From: Spyradosoma sp004558035
GTDB lineage: Bacteria; Verrucomicrobiota; Verrucomicrobiia; Opitutales; UBA953
NCBI RefSeq assembly: GCF_050314555.1
Contig: NZ_JBNPNH010000001.1
Location: forward strand, 124,001 to 188,000
Direction of reading: 5' to 3'
Length of the DNA stretch: 64,000 nucleotides
Position 1 is the stretch's first letter; each line of letters begins with the position of its first letter. A model generated the notes under the pieces. It did no database searches and was not told the origin of the DNA. It worked only from the letters and a program-made list of their open reading frames with translations. Positions 52,179 to 59,536 of this stretch are shown piece after piece. Both the position numbers and the translations under genes were made by a program.

Positions 52179-52763
52179 ATGAAAAAATCAACCGTCTACA
52201 CTTTAATCGCCGCCGTCCTTCTCGGGGCGCTGGCGATTTATTTCGCGCTCGAAATGCGCGCCGTCGCCGCCGAAAGCGAACAGAAGCAGGCCGTCGTCGA
52301 AAAGCTCCGCGCGGAAAACCGCGAGGTCTTCACGCTCAAGGAACGCATCGCGGCGCTCGAAAAGCTCAACGCCGAATCCGTCGAGGACAGCAAGAAGCTC
52401 CTCGAAGAGAACGACTCGCTCAAGAACGTCATCGCCGTCAAGGACAACGATCTGGCGAAGATGAAGCTCTTTTCCGACGACGCCGCGAAGCAGCGCCTCG
52501 AAGCGCTCGAGGCGCGTTCCCGCGCGGAAGCCGCGCTCGCCGAGGAAAAGGCGCGCGCCGAAAAGCTGCTCGCCGAAATCGAGGCCTCGAAACTGCGCGC
52601 CGACGAGCTCAACGGCGAAATCGTCCGCCTGCGCGAACTTTCCCGCGAAGCCGACGCCCTCGTCGCCGCGAAGAACGTCGAGCTCGAAGAGCTCAAGGGC
52701 GACCTCGCGGCGTTCGAAGCCGAACTCGCCGCCTCCCGCGAAATCATCAAAGAACTGCAGTAA
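52179..52763 (+). CDS. Membrane-anchored coiled-coil protein, function unknown
   Basis: 194 aa. Residues 6-24 form one membrane helix (IAAVLLGALAIYFAL) followed by a continuous, highly charged coiled coil of about 165 residues with regular Leu/Ala heptads (KLRAENREVFTLKERIAALEKL style) and no globular domain. I do not recognise a family. It could be a structural or scaffolding protein facing the periplasm or cytoplasm. It is 121 bp after the protease gene and ends at its own terminator. Confidence 0.7.
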   Translation: MKKSTVYTLIAAVLLGALAIYFALEMRAVAAESEQKQAVVEKLRAENREVFTLKERIAALEKLNAESVEDSKKLLEENDSLKNVIAVKDNDLAKMKLFSDDAAKQRLEALEARSRAEAALAEEKARAEKLLAEIEASKLRADELNGEIVRLRELSREADALVAAKNVELEELKGDLAAFEAELAASREIIKELQ

Positions 52764-52786
52764 GCGCGACGCCGCGCTTCGAACCG

Positions 52787-52814
52787 ATCCCGCGGAACTC
52801 TCCGCGGGATTTTT
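52787..52814 (+). terminator. Terminator of the coiled-coil gene
   Basis: Perfect 10-bp stem ATCCCGCGGA/TCCGCGGGAT with a 4-base loop, followed by four further T residues, 23 bp after the stop codon. Confidence 0.88.
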
Positions 52815-52842
52815 CGCGCCGTCCTTTCCGGCGTTCCCGCAT

Positions 52843-52884
52843 AAAAAAAACGCGCGGCGCTCCCCGGGCGGGAACGCCGCGCGC
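52843..52884 (-). terminator. Terminator of asd
   Basis: The arms CGCGCGGCG (52851-52859) and CGCCGCGCG (52875-52883) are perfectly complementary and followed on the minus strand by eight T residues. One octamer copy lies in the loop and another just beyond. Confidence 0.88.
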
Positions 52885-52905
52885 CTGCGGACCGCGCGGG
52901 AGGGC

Positions 52906-53922
52906 TTACTTCTTCAGCAGGCCCTGTCGGTCCATTTCTTCGGCGATCTGAATCGCGTTGAGCGCCGCGCCCTTCCAGAGCTGGTCGCCGCAGACCCAGA
53001 GCGCGAGACCGTTCTCGAACGCCGTGTTTTTGCGGATGCGGCCCACGCCGCATTTCACCTTGTTCTGGTAGTCGAGCGGCATCGGGTAAATCTTGTTCGC
53101 GGGATCGTCGCGGACTTCCGCGCCGGAGAATTCGGCGATCGCCTTGCGCGCCGCCTCGACGTCCACGGGCTTTTCGAATTCCGCGTCGATCGAAATCGAG
53201 TGCGCGCGGAACACGGGAACGCGCACGCAGGTGCAGGTGCAGACGAGGCTCGGCAGCTCCATGATCTTGCGGCCTTCGTTGAGCATCTTCATCTCCTCCT
53301 TCGTGTAGCCGTCCTCGAGGAACACGTCCACGTGCGGGAGCACGTTGAACGCGATCTGATACGGATAGACGGAGTGCTCGATCGGCTCGTTCGACGCCCA
53401 CGCGACGACCTGCTTCTTCAGCTCTTCCATCGCCGCCGCGCCCGTGCCGGAAACGGCCTGATACGTCGAGGCGAAGAAGCGCTTCAGCCCGAACGCCTTG
53501 TGCAGCGGGTAAAGCCCCATGAGCGCGATCGCCGTCGAGCAGTTCGGATTCGCGATGATGCCCTTGTGGTTCTTCAGCGCGTGCGCGTTGATTTCGGGAA
53601 CGACGAGCGGAACGTCGGGATCCATGCGGAACGCAGAGCTGTTGTCGATGACGACGCAGCCGCGCTTCGCCGCCTCGTGCGCGAGCGCCTTCGAGACGCT
53701 CCCGCCCGCGGAAAAGATCGCGAAGTCGAGCCCGTCGAACGCTTCCGGAACCGCCTCGCGGATCGTCCACGTCCTGCCGCCGAAATCGACCGTCTTGCCC
53801 GCGCTGCGCTTCGACGCGAGCGGACGCAGCTCCGCCACGGGGAAGTTTCTCGACGCGAGCAGCGAAAGAATTTCTTGCCCGACCGCGCCCGTCACACCTA
53901 CGATACCGACTTTGTATGTCAT
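52906..53922 (-). CDS. asd: Aspartate-semialdehyde dehydrogenase
   Basis: 338 aa from the ATG at 53922 (MTYKVGIVGV). It reduces aspartyl phosphate to the semialdehyde for lysine, diaminopimelate, threonine and methionine synthesis. The NADP loop GVTGAVGQE, catalytic Cys128 in ANPNCSTA, the ASTYQAVSGTGAAAMEEL segment and the His in VPVFRAHS are all present. An AGAAGG Shine-Dalgarno lies about 12 bp upstream, one of few clear ones here; longer frames to 54330 run antisense through the next gene and were rejected. It is divergent from the L,D-transpeptidase. Confidence 0.97.
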   Translation of the reverse strand: MTYKVGIVGVTGAVGQEILSLLASRNFPVAELRPLASKRSAGKTVDFGGRTWTIREAVPEAFDGLDFAIFSAGGSVSKALAHEAAKRGCVVIDNSSAFRMDPDVPLVVPEINAHALKNHKGIIANPNCSTAIALMGLYPLHKAFGLKRFFASTYQAVSGTGAAAMEELKKQVVAWASNEPIEHSVYPYQIAFNVLPHVDVFLEDGYTKEEMKMLNEGRKIMELPSLVCTCTCVRVPVFRAHSISIDAEFEKPVDVEAARKAIAEFSGAEVRDDPANKIYPMPLDYQNKVKCGVGRIRKNTAFENGLALWVCGDQLWKGAALNAIQIAEEMDRQGLLKK

Positions 53923-53973
53923 ATGATTTTGCCTTCTGCTGAGAAAAATTCTGAAAAATATGAGTGCGCAAGA

Positions 53974-54522
53974 ATGCTCCTCGCCGAGCTGAAACGCAAA
54001 TGCGAAATGCTGCGCCTTCCCGCGCTGGCGGACGCGCTCGTCGCCTCCGTTCCCGCGCAGCGGCTGTGGCACTTCCGCGCGGACGCGCTCGTCGCCGAAT
54101 ACCGCATCTCCACCTCGCGTGCCGCGCCCTCGTGCGTGAAAAATTCGCTCGGCACGCCGGACGGGCTTTTTTCCGTCGTCGAAAAAATCGGCGCGGGCGC
54201 TCCCGCGGGAACAGTCTTCAAGGCGCGCGTCTCCACGGGCATGCACTTTTCCGAATTTCTGAAGAACGCGCCCGACGAAAATCTGATCACCTCGCGCATC
54301 CTGCGCATTCAGGGCGAGGAGGACGGGCACAACCGCGGCGGCGACGTGGACACGTATTCAAGATTCGTTTACATTCACGGCACGAACCAGGAGCACAAAC
54401 TCGGCGCGCCGAACTCTCACGGCTGCCTGCTGCTCGGCAACGCGGACGTCATCGCGCTCTTCGACGCCCTGCCCGACGCTCCCGCGGGAACGCCCGTCGC
54501 GCGCCTGCTCGTCGCGCTGTGA
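53974..54522 (+). CDS. L,D-transpeptidase (YkuD) domain protein
   Basis: 182 aa from the ATG at 53974. The C-terminal half carries the YkuD active site: FVYIHGTNQE (H135), then SHGCLLLGN (H149, C151). These enzymes form 3-3 peptidoglycan cross-links or attach proteins to peptidoglycan. The expected Arg after SHGC(I)R reads Leu. No signal peptide is seen from this start. An in-frame ATG at 53923 would add 17 residues, also without a signal, and would leave no room for a promoter next to asd. Convergent with hxlR. Confidence 0.82.
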   Translation: MLLAELKRKCEMLRLPALADALVASVPAQRLWHFRADALVAEYRISTSRAAPSCVKNSLGTPDGLFSVVEKIGAGAPAGTVFKARVSTGMHFSEFLKNAPDENLITSRILRIQGEEDGHNRGGDVDTYSRFVYIHGTNQEHKLGAPNSHGCLLLGNADVIALFDALPDAPAGTPVARLLVAL

Positions 54523-54536
54523 GCGCGCTCGGGCGA

Positions 54537-54905
54537 TCATTCCGCGCCGCCGCTCAGCCCGCGGTAGAACTCGCCCCATTTCGCGACGGCCTTCAGCACG
54601 GGGCGCAGCGTCCGCCCCAGCTCCGTCAGCGAATATTCCACGCGCGGAGGAATCGTCGGGAACGCCTCGCGCGAGACGATTCCCTTTTCGCAAAGATCCT
54701 TCAGGTTGTCCGTCAGCACCTTCTGCGAACAGCCGACGCTCCGAAGCAGTTCGCCGAAGCGCTTCGTTCCCGAAAACAGGTCGCGCAGAATCAGAATGCG
54801 CCATTTGCTGCCCATGACGTCCAAAAAAATCTGCACCGGGCAGCGCGAAAGGCCGGTTCCGATCGTCCTGCTAGCCTCGATTTTATCATTAGTTTCTTTT
54901 TTCAT
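54537..54905 (-). CDS. HxlR-family winged-helix transcriptional regulator
   Basis: 122 aa. The family signature begins at CPVQIFLDVMGSKWRILILRDL (about residues 22-43), with the N-terminal Cys often redox-sensitive in this family. It continues with KRFGELLRSVGCSQKVLTDNLKDLCEKGIV (recognition helix) and the wing VEYSLTELGRTLRPVL. HxlR proteins sense aldehydes, quinones or oxidants and often control a divergent gene; here that is a cupin gene. A TATAAT on the minus strand (54916-54911) ends 5 bp before the ATG, so the mRNA may be leaderless. Confidence 0.93.
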   Translation of the reverse strand: MKKETNDKIEASRTIGTGLSRCPVQIFLDVMGSKWRILILRDLFSGTKRFGELLRSVGCSQKVLTDNLKDLCEKGIVSREAFPTIPPRVEYSLTELGRTLRPVLKAVAKWGEFYRGLSGGAE

Positions 54906-54929
54906 ACTGCATTATAAAATTGTGCCTGC

Positions 54930-54958
54930 TTCACAAAATAAACCGATAAGCGTAGAAT
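54930..54958 (+). promoter_or_regulatory. Candidate promoter of the cupin gene
   Basis: TTCACA, a 17-bp spacer and TAGAAT, each five of six to consensus, in the 84-bp divergent spacer. HxlR binding to this spacer would control both genes; no clear operator dyad was identified. Confidence 0.6.
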
Positions 54959-54989
54959 TGTCGAACCTTAATCAGACAAAGGAAAAGCA

Positions 54990-55436
54990 ATGAAGCACAT
55001 CATCATCAAAAACGTCGAAACCGCCGAAGCGTTCCCGCAGACGGGACCGCGCGGCAACAGATTCACGATCCGCCCGATCGTTCCCGCGGAGGCCGTCGCC
55101 AAATGCGCGGCGAACTTCGTCGAGGTCGCGCCGGGCGAAAGCGCCTACGGCTACCACTACCACGAGGAGAACGAGGAAGTCTTCTTCATCGTGCGCGGCG
55201 AGGCCGCCGTGCGCACGCCGGACGGGGAAATCCGGCTGAAGGCGGGCGACGCGATCGCGTTCCCGGCGAATCCGAGCGGCGCGCACGTCGTCCGCAACCC
55301 TTCGGCGACGGAAACGCTCGTCTATCTCGATTTCGGCACGGCGAACCGCCCGGACGTCGTCCATTTCACCGGTCTCGAAAAGGACGCGGGCATGGTCGTT
55401 TCGCGCTCGGGCGAAATCATCCCGTTCGAACGCTGA
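54990..55436 (+). CDS. Small cupin-domain protein
   Basis: 148 aa with a single cupin barrel. Motif 1 is YHYHEENEEVFFIVRGEA (H56, H58 and a Glu as metal ligands), and motif 2 is PSGAHVVRNPS. The substrate is unknown; members include isomerases, dioxygenases and sugar- or quinone-binding proteins. An AAAGGA Shine-Dalgarno lies 7 bp before the ATG. It is divergent from hxlR and probably its regulatory target, and converges on the PfkB kinase gene with a 6-bp gap. Confidence 0.85.
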   Translation: MKHIIIKNVETAEAFPQTGPRGNRFTIRPIVPAEAVAKCAANFVEVAPGESAYGYHYHEENEEVFFIVRGEAAVRTPDGEIRLKAGDAIAFPANPSGAHVVRNPSATETLVYLDFGTANRPDVVHFTGLEKDAGMVVSRSGEIIPFER

Positions 55437-55442
55437 AGCCGC

Positions 55443-56351
55443 TCAGAGGCGCGCCTTGAGCGCATCCGGAAGTTCCGGCATCGCTCCCGCGCGGGAGCAG
55501 ACGAACGCGGAGACGTCCGCCGCGAGGCGATGCGCCTCCGCGAGCGGCCTGCCCGCGAGGAGCGCCGTCGTGAACGTCGCCGTGAACGAATCGCCCGCGC
55601 CGACGGTATCGACGACGCGCGTTCCCGCATCCGCCGCGACGAAGGAAAATTCGCCGTCGCGCGCGGCGATGAAGCTGCCGTCGCCGCCGCAGGTCAGCAC
55701 GACGAAGCGCAGACACGGGAACGCCGCGAAGACGGTTTCGAAAAAGCGGTCGCGCCGCGCGGCAAAGGCGTCGCCCGCGGGAACGCCGAAGAATCCGCCG
55801 AGCACGCGCAGTTCGTCCTCGTTGATCTTGAGGACGTTCGCGAGCGCGAGCGATTCGCGCACGAGCTTTTCGGAATAAAAATCCGCGCGCAGATTCGCGT
55901 CGAAGACGCGCAGAGCGTTTTCGGGCGTCGCGCGCAAGAAGGCGCGGACGGTCTCGCGGGACGTCTCGGAGCGCTGCATCAGCGTGCCGAAGCAGACCGC
56001 GTCGGCGCGCGCCGCGAGATCGCGCAGGTGCTCCGTGAAGGCGAGATGGTCCCACGCCGAATCGCTCGGGAACGCGTAGCGCGCCGAGCCGGAGGCGTCG
56101 AGCGAAACCGCGACCGTGCCGGTCGGAACCCCGGAGACGCGTTGGAATTCCGCGCGCAGCGTTTTCCCCGCGAGTTCGGCGAAGATCGCGTCGCCGAGCG
56201 CGTCGTCGCCGACCGCCGAGACCGCGACGCCCTCCGCGCCCGTCTGCGAAGCGTGGTGCGCGAAATTCGCGGGCGCGCCGCCGAGCCGTTTTTCCTCGCC
56301 GAAGACGTCCCACAGGATTTCGCCGATGCCGATCACGATTTTTTTGCTCAT
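55443..56351 (-). CDS. PfkB-family sugar kinase, probable fructokinase
   Basis: 302 aa from the ATG at 56351 (MSKKIVIGIGEI). The N-terminal GIGEILWDVF, substrate loop LGGAPANFAHHAS and C-terminal DTVGAGDSFTATFTTALL (catalytic Asp and anion hole) define the ribokinase family. The EILWDVF and GGAPANFA wording resembles fructokinases and 5-dehydro-2-deoxygluconokinases, so fructose is the likely but unproven substrate. The longer frame to 56414 adds an unrelated basic segment. It is downstream of the cysK terminator and so is probably transcribed separately. Confidence 0.88.
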   Translation of the reverse strand: MSKKIVIGIGEILWDVFGEEKRLGGAPANFAHHASQTGAEGVAVSAVGDDALGDAIFAELAGKTLRAEFQRVSGVPTGTVAVSLDASGSARYAFPSDSAWDHLAFTEHLRDLAARADAVCFGTLMQRSETSRETVRAFLRATPENALRVFDANLRADFYSEKLVRESLALANVLKINEDELRVLGGFFGVPAGDAFAARRDRFFETVFAAFPCLRFVVLTCGGDGSFIAARDGEFSFVAADAGTRVVDTVGAGDSFTATFTTALLAGRPLAEAHRLAADVSAFVCSRAGAMPELPDALKARL

Positions 56352-56416
56352 GCCGCGGATTCTAAAAGATTCGCTCCCGCAAAGAAACACGCATTTTCGC
56401 CGAAACGCGGACATAG

Positions 56417-56453
56417 AAAAAGACGTTCCCGCGGCGAGGCGGGAACGTCTTTT
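56417..56453 (-). terminator. Terminator of cysK built from the octamer
   Basis: A perfect stem of 15 bp (AAAAGACGTTCCCGC and its complement) encloses a 6-base loop; the A-run becomes the T-run on the minus strand. Both arms contain the over-represented octamer. Confidence 0.92.
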
Positions 56454-56474
56454 CGCGTGCGCGGAAAACGCGCG

Positions 56475-57440
56475 TCAGGTTTCGGAGACCGTGAGGTTCG
56501 CCATTTCCTGAGCGGCGACGGCGGCGAGCGGCGTCGAAAGGTAGCGCTCGGTCGCGCTCGCGGCGATGGCGACGATGCGCTTGCCCGCGAATTCCGGACG
56601 CTTCGCGAGTTCGAGCGCGGCCCACGCCGTGGAGCCCGAGGAAATGCCGACGGGCAGCCCTTCGGTGCGGGCGATCGCGCGCGAGGTCGCGAGCGCGTCT
56701 TCCGTCTTCACGGGCAGGATTTCGTCGACGAGCGAGGCGTCGAAATTCTTAGGCACGAAGCCCGCGCCGATGCCCTGAATGCCGTGCGGACCGGGCTTGC
56801 CGCCGGAAAGCACCGGGCTTTCGGCGGGTTCGACGGCGACGCCGTAGAGCTTTGGATTCTTTTCCTTGAGGAAGCGGGTCGTTCCCGAAAACGTGCCGCC
56901 CGTGCCGACGCCGGCGACGAAGACGTCCACGTTCCCGCCGGTCGCCTCCCAGATTTCCGGGCCGGTCGTCGCGTAGTGCGCGGCGGGATTGGCGGGATTC
57001 TCGAACTGGCGCGGCACGAAGACGTTCGCCTGCTCCTTCGCCTTCTTTTCGACGTATTCGATCGCGCCCGCCATGCCGCGGCCCTTGGGCGTGATGACGA
57101 CTTCGGCGCCGAGCATGCGCAACAGCGTGCGGCGCTCAAGCGACATCGATTCGGGCATGACGAGCACGCACTTGTAGCCCTTGGCGGCGGCGATCGCCGC
57201 GAGCGCGATGCCCGTGTTGCCGCTGGTCGGCTCCATGATGAGAGAGTCGGGCGTAAGCGTTCCCGCCGCCTCCGCCGCGTCGATCATCGCGGCGGCGATG
57301 CGGTCTTTCACCGAAAAGACAGGGTTGCGGAATTCGCACTTCAGATAAACCTCCGCGGGAAGATTCGCGCCGAGGCGGTTGAGGCGGACGAGCGGCGTCT
57401 TGCCGATCGTCTGAATGAAGGATGCAGGAGGATTGCTCAT
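56475..57440 (-). CDS. cysK: Cysteine synthase (O-acetylserine sulfhydrylase)
   Basis: 321 aa. A PLP enzyme making cysteine from O-acetylserine and sulfide. The PLP lysine is K45 in NPVFSVKDRIA, the substrate loop is EPTSGNTGIALA, and the phosphate-binding loop is GVGTGGTFSGTTRFL. SGGKPGPHGIQGIGAGFVPKNFD matches the C-terminal part of the family. Standard length. The ATG has no Shine-Dalgarno. No cysE or regulator gene adjoins it. Confidence 0.96.
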   Translation of the reverse strand: MSNPPASFIQTIGKTPLVRLNRLGANLPAEVYLKCEFRNPVFSVKDRIAAAMIDAAEAAGTLTPDSLIMEPTSGNTGIALAAIAAAKGYKCVLVMPESMSLERRTLLRMLGAEVVITPKGRGMAGAIEYVEKKAKEQANVFVPRQFENPANPAAHYATTGPEIWEATGGNVDVFVAGVGTGGTFSGTTRFLKEKNPKLYGVAVEPAESPVLSGGKPGPHGIQGIGAGFVPKNFDASLVDEILPVKTEDALATSRAIARTEGLPVGISSGSTAWAALELAKRPEFAGKRIVAIAASATERYLSTPLAAVAAQEMANLTVSET

Positions 57441-57544
57441 GATTCTTTGCGTGATGAATTGAAGTGAATTGGTTGAATTTCGGACATGAAACGCCTAAAT
57501 CCCTACTTTGTCAATAGGGTTTTAATTCCGCCCGATTTCACGGC

Positions 57545-58066
57545 TCAGGAGGAAGCGTCCGCGCGGGAGCGGAGGTGGACCAGGTCTTTTTCGTCGCGGT
57601 CGAGCGCCTTCGCGAAAAGCTCCGCGTTCGCGCTCAGAAAATCGCTCCAGAGCGCTTCGAGCTTCTCCGCCGCTTCGGGCGGGAGCACCGTTCCGGAATG
57701 TCCCTTGCGCCAGTCGAAGCCGGGAATCCCGCGCTCGAGCTCGCTCAGCGTCAGAATCGGCATCGCCGCGGGATTGATCACGACGTCGGGCAGAAAATTC
57801 ACGTAGAACGTTCGCCGCCCTTTTCCGCTCCAGTCCTCAGCCTCGAAGGGCGCGGAGACGATTTCGCCGCTCCCGACGATTCCGACGCTCCCGTGACCGA
57901 CCTTCAGCCAGAAGAAGCGGTCGCCGGGAACGATTTTTTCATAATCCCAGACGCTCCAGTTGTAGTCCGGCGTCCCGCCGAACGCAGACTCCTCCATGTC
58001 GTAAATGTAATTGCCGATTCGATACGAGGAAATCGCGGGGTTCCACTTGAAGATGACGGTGTTCAT
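57545..58066 (-). CDS. EVE/PUA-like domain protein, function unknown
   Basis: 173 aa. The N-terminal two thirds (FKWNPAISSYRIGNYIYDMEE, then VWDYEKIVPGDRFFWLKVGHGSVGIVGSGEIVSAPFE as landmarks, residues about 6-78) resembles the EVE/PUA-like fold, including the aromatic W/F-rich pocket and a VGSGEI strand. Such domains bind modified bases in RNA or DNA. The C-terminal part is helical. Assignment is from pattern recognition only and a domain search is needed. It lies 24 bp upstream of nothing related; the HAD phosphatase gene precedes it on the same strand with that 24-bp gap. Confidence 0.5.
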   Translation of the reverse strand: MNTVIFKWNPAISSYRIGNYIYDMEESAFGGTPDYNWSVWDYEKIVPGDRFFWLKVGHGSVGIVGSGEIVSAPFEAEDWSGKGRRTFYVNFLPDVVINPAAMPILTLSELERGIPGFDWRKGHSGTVLPPEAAEKLEALWSDFLSANAELFAKALDRDEKDLVHLRSRADASS

Positions 58067-58090
58067 GGTCGTGATTCTTGGGTTGAAAAT

Positions 58091-58756
58091 TCAGGCGCTC
58101 AGGCGTTCCCGCAGGGCGAGAAGCGAAGGGAAGACGCCGGCGGCGTCGCGCAGGGCTTCGGGCGAAGGCGCGACGAGGTCGGGAACGAGCACGGCGACGC
58201 AGCCCGCGGAAAACGCCGAGCGGAAGCCCGTCGGCGAATCCTCCACGGCGAGGCACTCCCGCGCGGGAACGCCGAGCTTCGCCGCCGTCGCCGCGTAGAT
58301 TTCCGGGTCGGGCTTGCCGACGGAGACTTCGTCGCCGCAGGTCGCCGCATCGACGAAGCGCCAAAGCCCCGCGCGCGCGAGTTTTTCCTGCGCGGACGCG
58401 CGCCGCGTCGAGGTCGCCACGCCGATCTTCCAGCCGCGGGAACGCGCGAAATCGAACATTTCCCGCGCGCCCGGCATCAGCGGAACGCCCGCGTCCACGA
58501 GCCGCGCGTAGTGTTCCCGCGCGGAGGCGACGACGCGTTCCCGCGGGAGCGCGCGCCCGACCTCGCGCTCGAGAATCGTCATGCAGTCGTCGGAGCGGTG
58601 CCCGACCATCTTCAGAAAAATTTCGCGCGTCACGCGTTCGCCGACTTCGCGCGCCGCCGCGTCCCACGCGCGCTCGCTCAGCCGCTCGGAATCGAGCAGC
58701 GTGCCGTCCATGTCGAAAATCACCGCGCGAAAGGATGCTCCGAAATCTGATTTCAT
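58091..58756 (-). CDS. HAD-superfamily hydrolase (beta-phosphoglucomutase/phosphatase-like)
   Basis: 221 aa from the ATG at 58756. Motif I FDMDGTLLDSE (nucleophile D15, D17), a helical cap of about 70 residues, motif II VATSTRR, Lys in VGKPDPEIY and motif IV AVEDSPTGFRSA are present. This is HAD subfamily IA, with sugar-phosphate phosphatases or beta-phosphoglucomutases as closest types. Substrate unknown. The open frame extends into the NERD gene on the 5' side, but residues before this Met show no homology. Starts 10 bp after the NERD stop. Confidence 0.9.
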   Translation of the reverse strand: MKSDFGASFRAVIFDMDGTLLDSERLSERAWDAAAREVGERVTREIFLKMVGHRSDDCMTILEREVGRALPRERVVASAREHYARLVDAGVPLMPGAREMFDFARSRGWKIGVATSTRRASAQEKLARAGLWRFVDAATCGDEVSVGKPDPEIYAATAAKLGVPARECLAVEDSPTGFRSAFSAGCVAVLVPDLVAPSPEALRDAAGVFPSLLALRERLSA

Positions 58757-58766
58757 CTTTCTTTTT

Positions 58767-59531
58767 TCACCTCGTCGTAAATCTGCAGCGAGGATAGTTT
58801 TCACACCCTCTAAAAGTTCCGTATTTCCCGTTACGAACAAGCAACCGTCCCCCGCATCGAGGGCAAACATCGTGATTTATGAGATCCTGCCGTTTCTCCA
58901 CGCACTGCTTGACCGAATCGATATGCTCGTGTCTTTTCTCGACCTCCACAACGTTCTCCGTCTCAACTTTCCGGAGAAGCTCTTGAACTTCTTCTTGAGT
59001 AAAAATCTGATTTTCGCGGCGGCTTAAAATAAAGTCCGACAACTGAAACGAATAAATGACGGCGGACTTTGTCCTGCATTTGAGGACTGCAGACCCCACA
59101 AAGACGACAAGCGGAGTAATTTTGAATCTAGGAACGTTCAAAATTTTCGCCAACGCACAATGGTGCGAAAAATTCTGGCGTAAAGGGTTTCTGAACTCGT
59201 AACGCCTCCCGTAAACGCTCTGAGTCCAAAGCTCCGCGCCCTCACTTCCCAAAATCCATCCCTTGTAATTTTTGGTCTCGATGATGAAAATTCCGTAAAC
59301 AGAAATCACGAGATGGTCAATCTGCACAGAACCCGTATCCGTCAAAAAGCATAGATCGTGAAAACAGAAATATTCTTCCGGAAAATCATTCAAAATGTGG
59401 GCAACTCGTCCTTCGCCTACGGCGCCCTTATGCTCTGCGGATTCCCAACTGAAAAGAGCTTTCGCCGTCCCGCTTCTAAAAAAGACGACGAAGAAGAAGA
59501 CTATGAAAAGAACTGCGACGATGACCTCCAC
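58767..59531 (-). CDS. Membrane-anchored NERD-domain protein with zinc ribbon
   Basis: 254 aa from a GTG at 59531, preceded by GAAAGG at a good distance; a TTG at 59540 overlapping the previous stop is an alternative. One N-terminal membrane helix (IVAVLFIVFFFVVFF) leads into a NERD nuclease-related domain (about 30-150: GAVGEGRVAHIL, IDHLVIS, GIFIIETKNYKGWILG). A C-terminal topoisomerase-type zinc ribbon follows (CPRCGGRLLVRNGK and FRGCENYPRC). The D and ExK residues of the nuclease fold are visible. The gene is clearly AT-richer than its surroundings (about 45% GC by eye) and has no copy of the dispersed octamer, so recent transfer is likely. Role uncertain; possibly DNA processing or defence. 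Confidence 0.85.
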   Translation of the reverse strand: MEVIVAVLFIVFFFVVFFRSGTAKALFSWESAEHKGAVGEGRVAHILNDFPEEYFCFHDLCFLTDTGSVQIDHLVISVYGIFIIETKNYKGWILGSEGAELWTQSVYGRRYEFRNPLRQNFSHHCALAKILNVPRFKITPLVVFVGSAVLKCRTKSAVIYSFQLSDFILSRRENQIFTQEEVQELLRKVETENVVEVEKRHEHIDSVKQCVEKRQDLINHDVCPRCGGRLLVRNGKYGTFRGCENYPRCRFTTR

Positions 59532-59536
59532 AGCAC

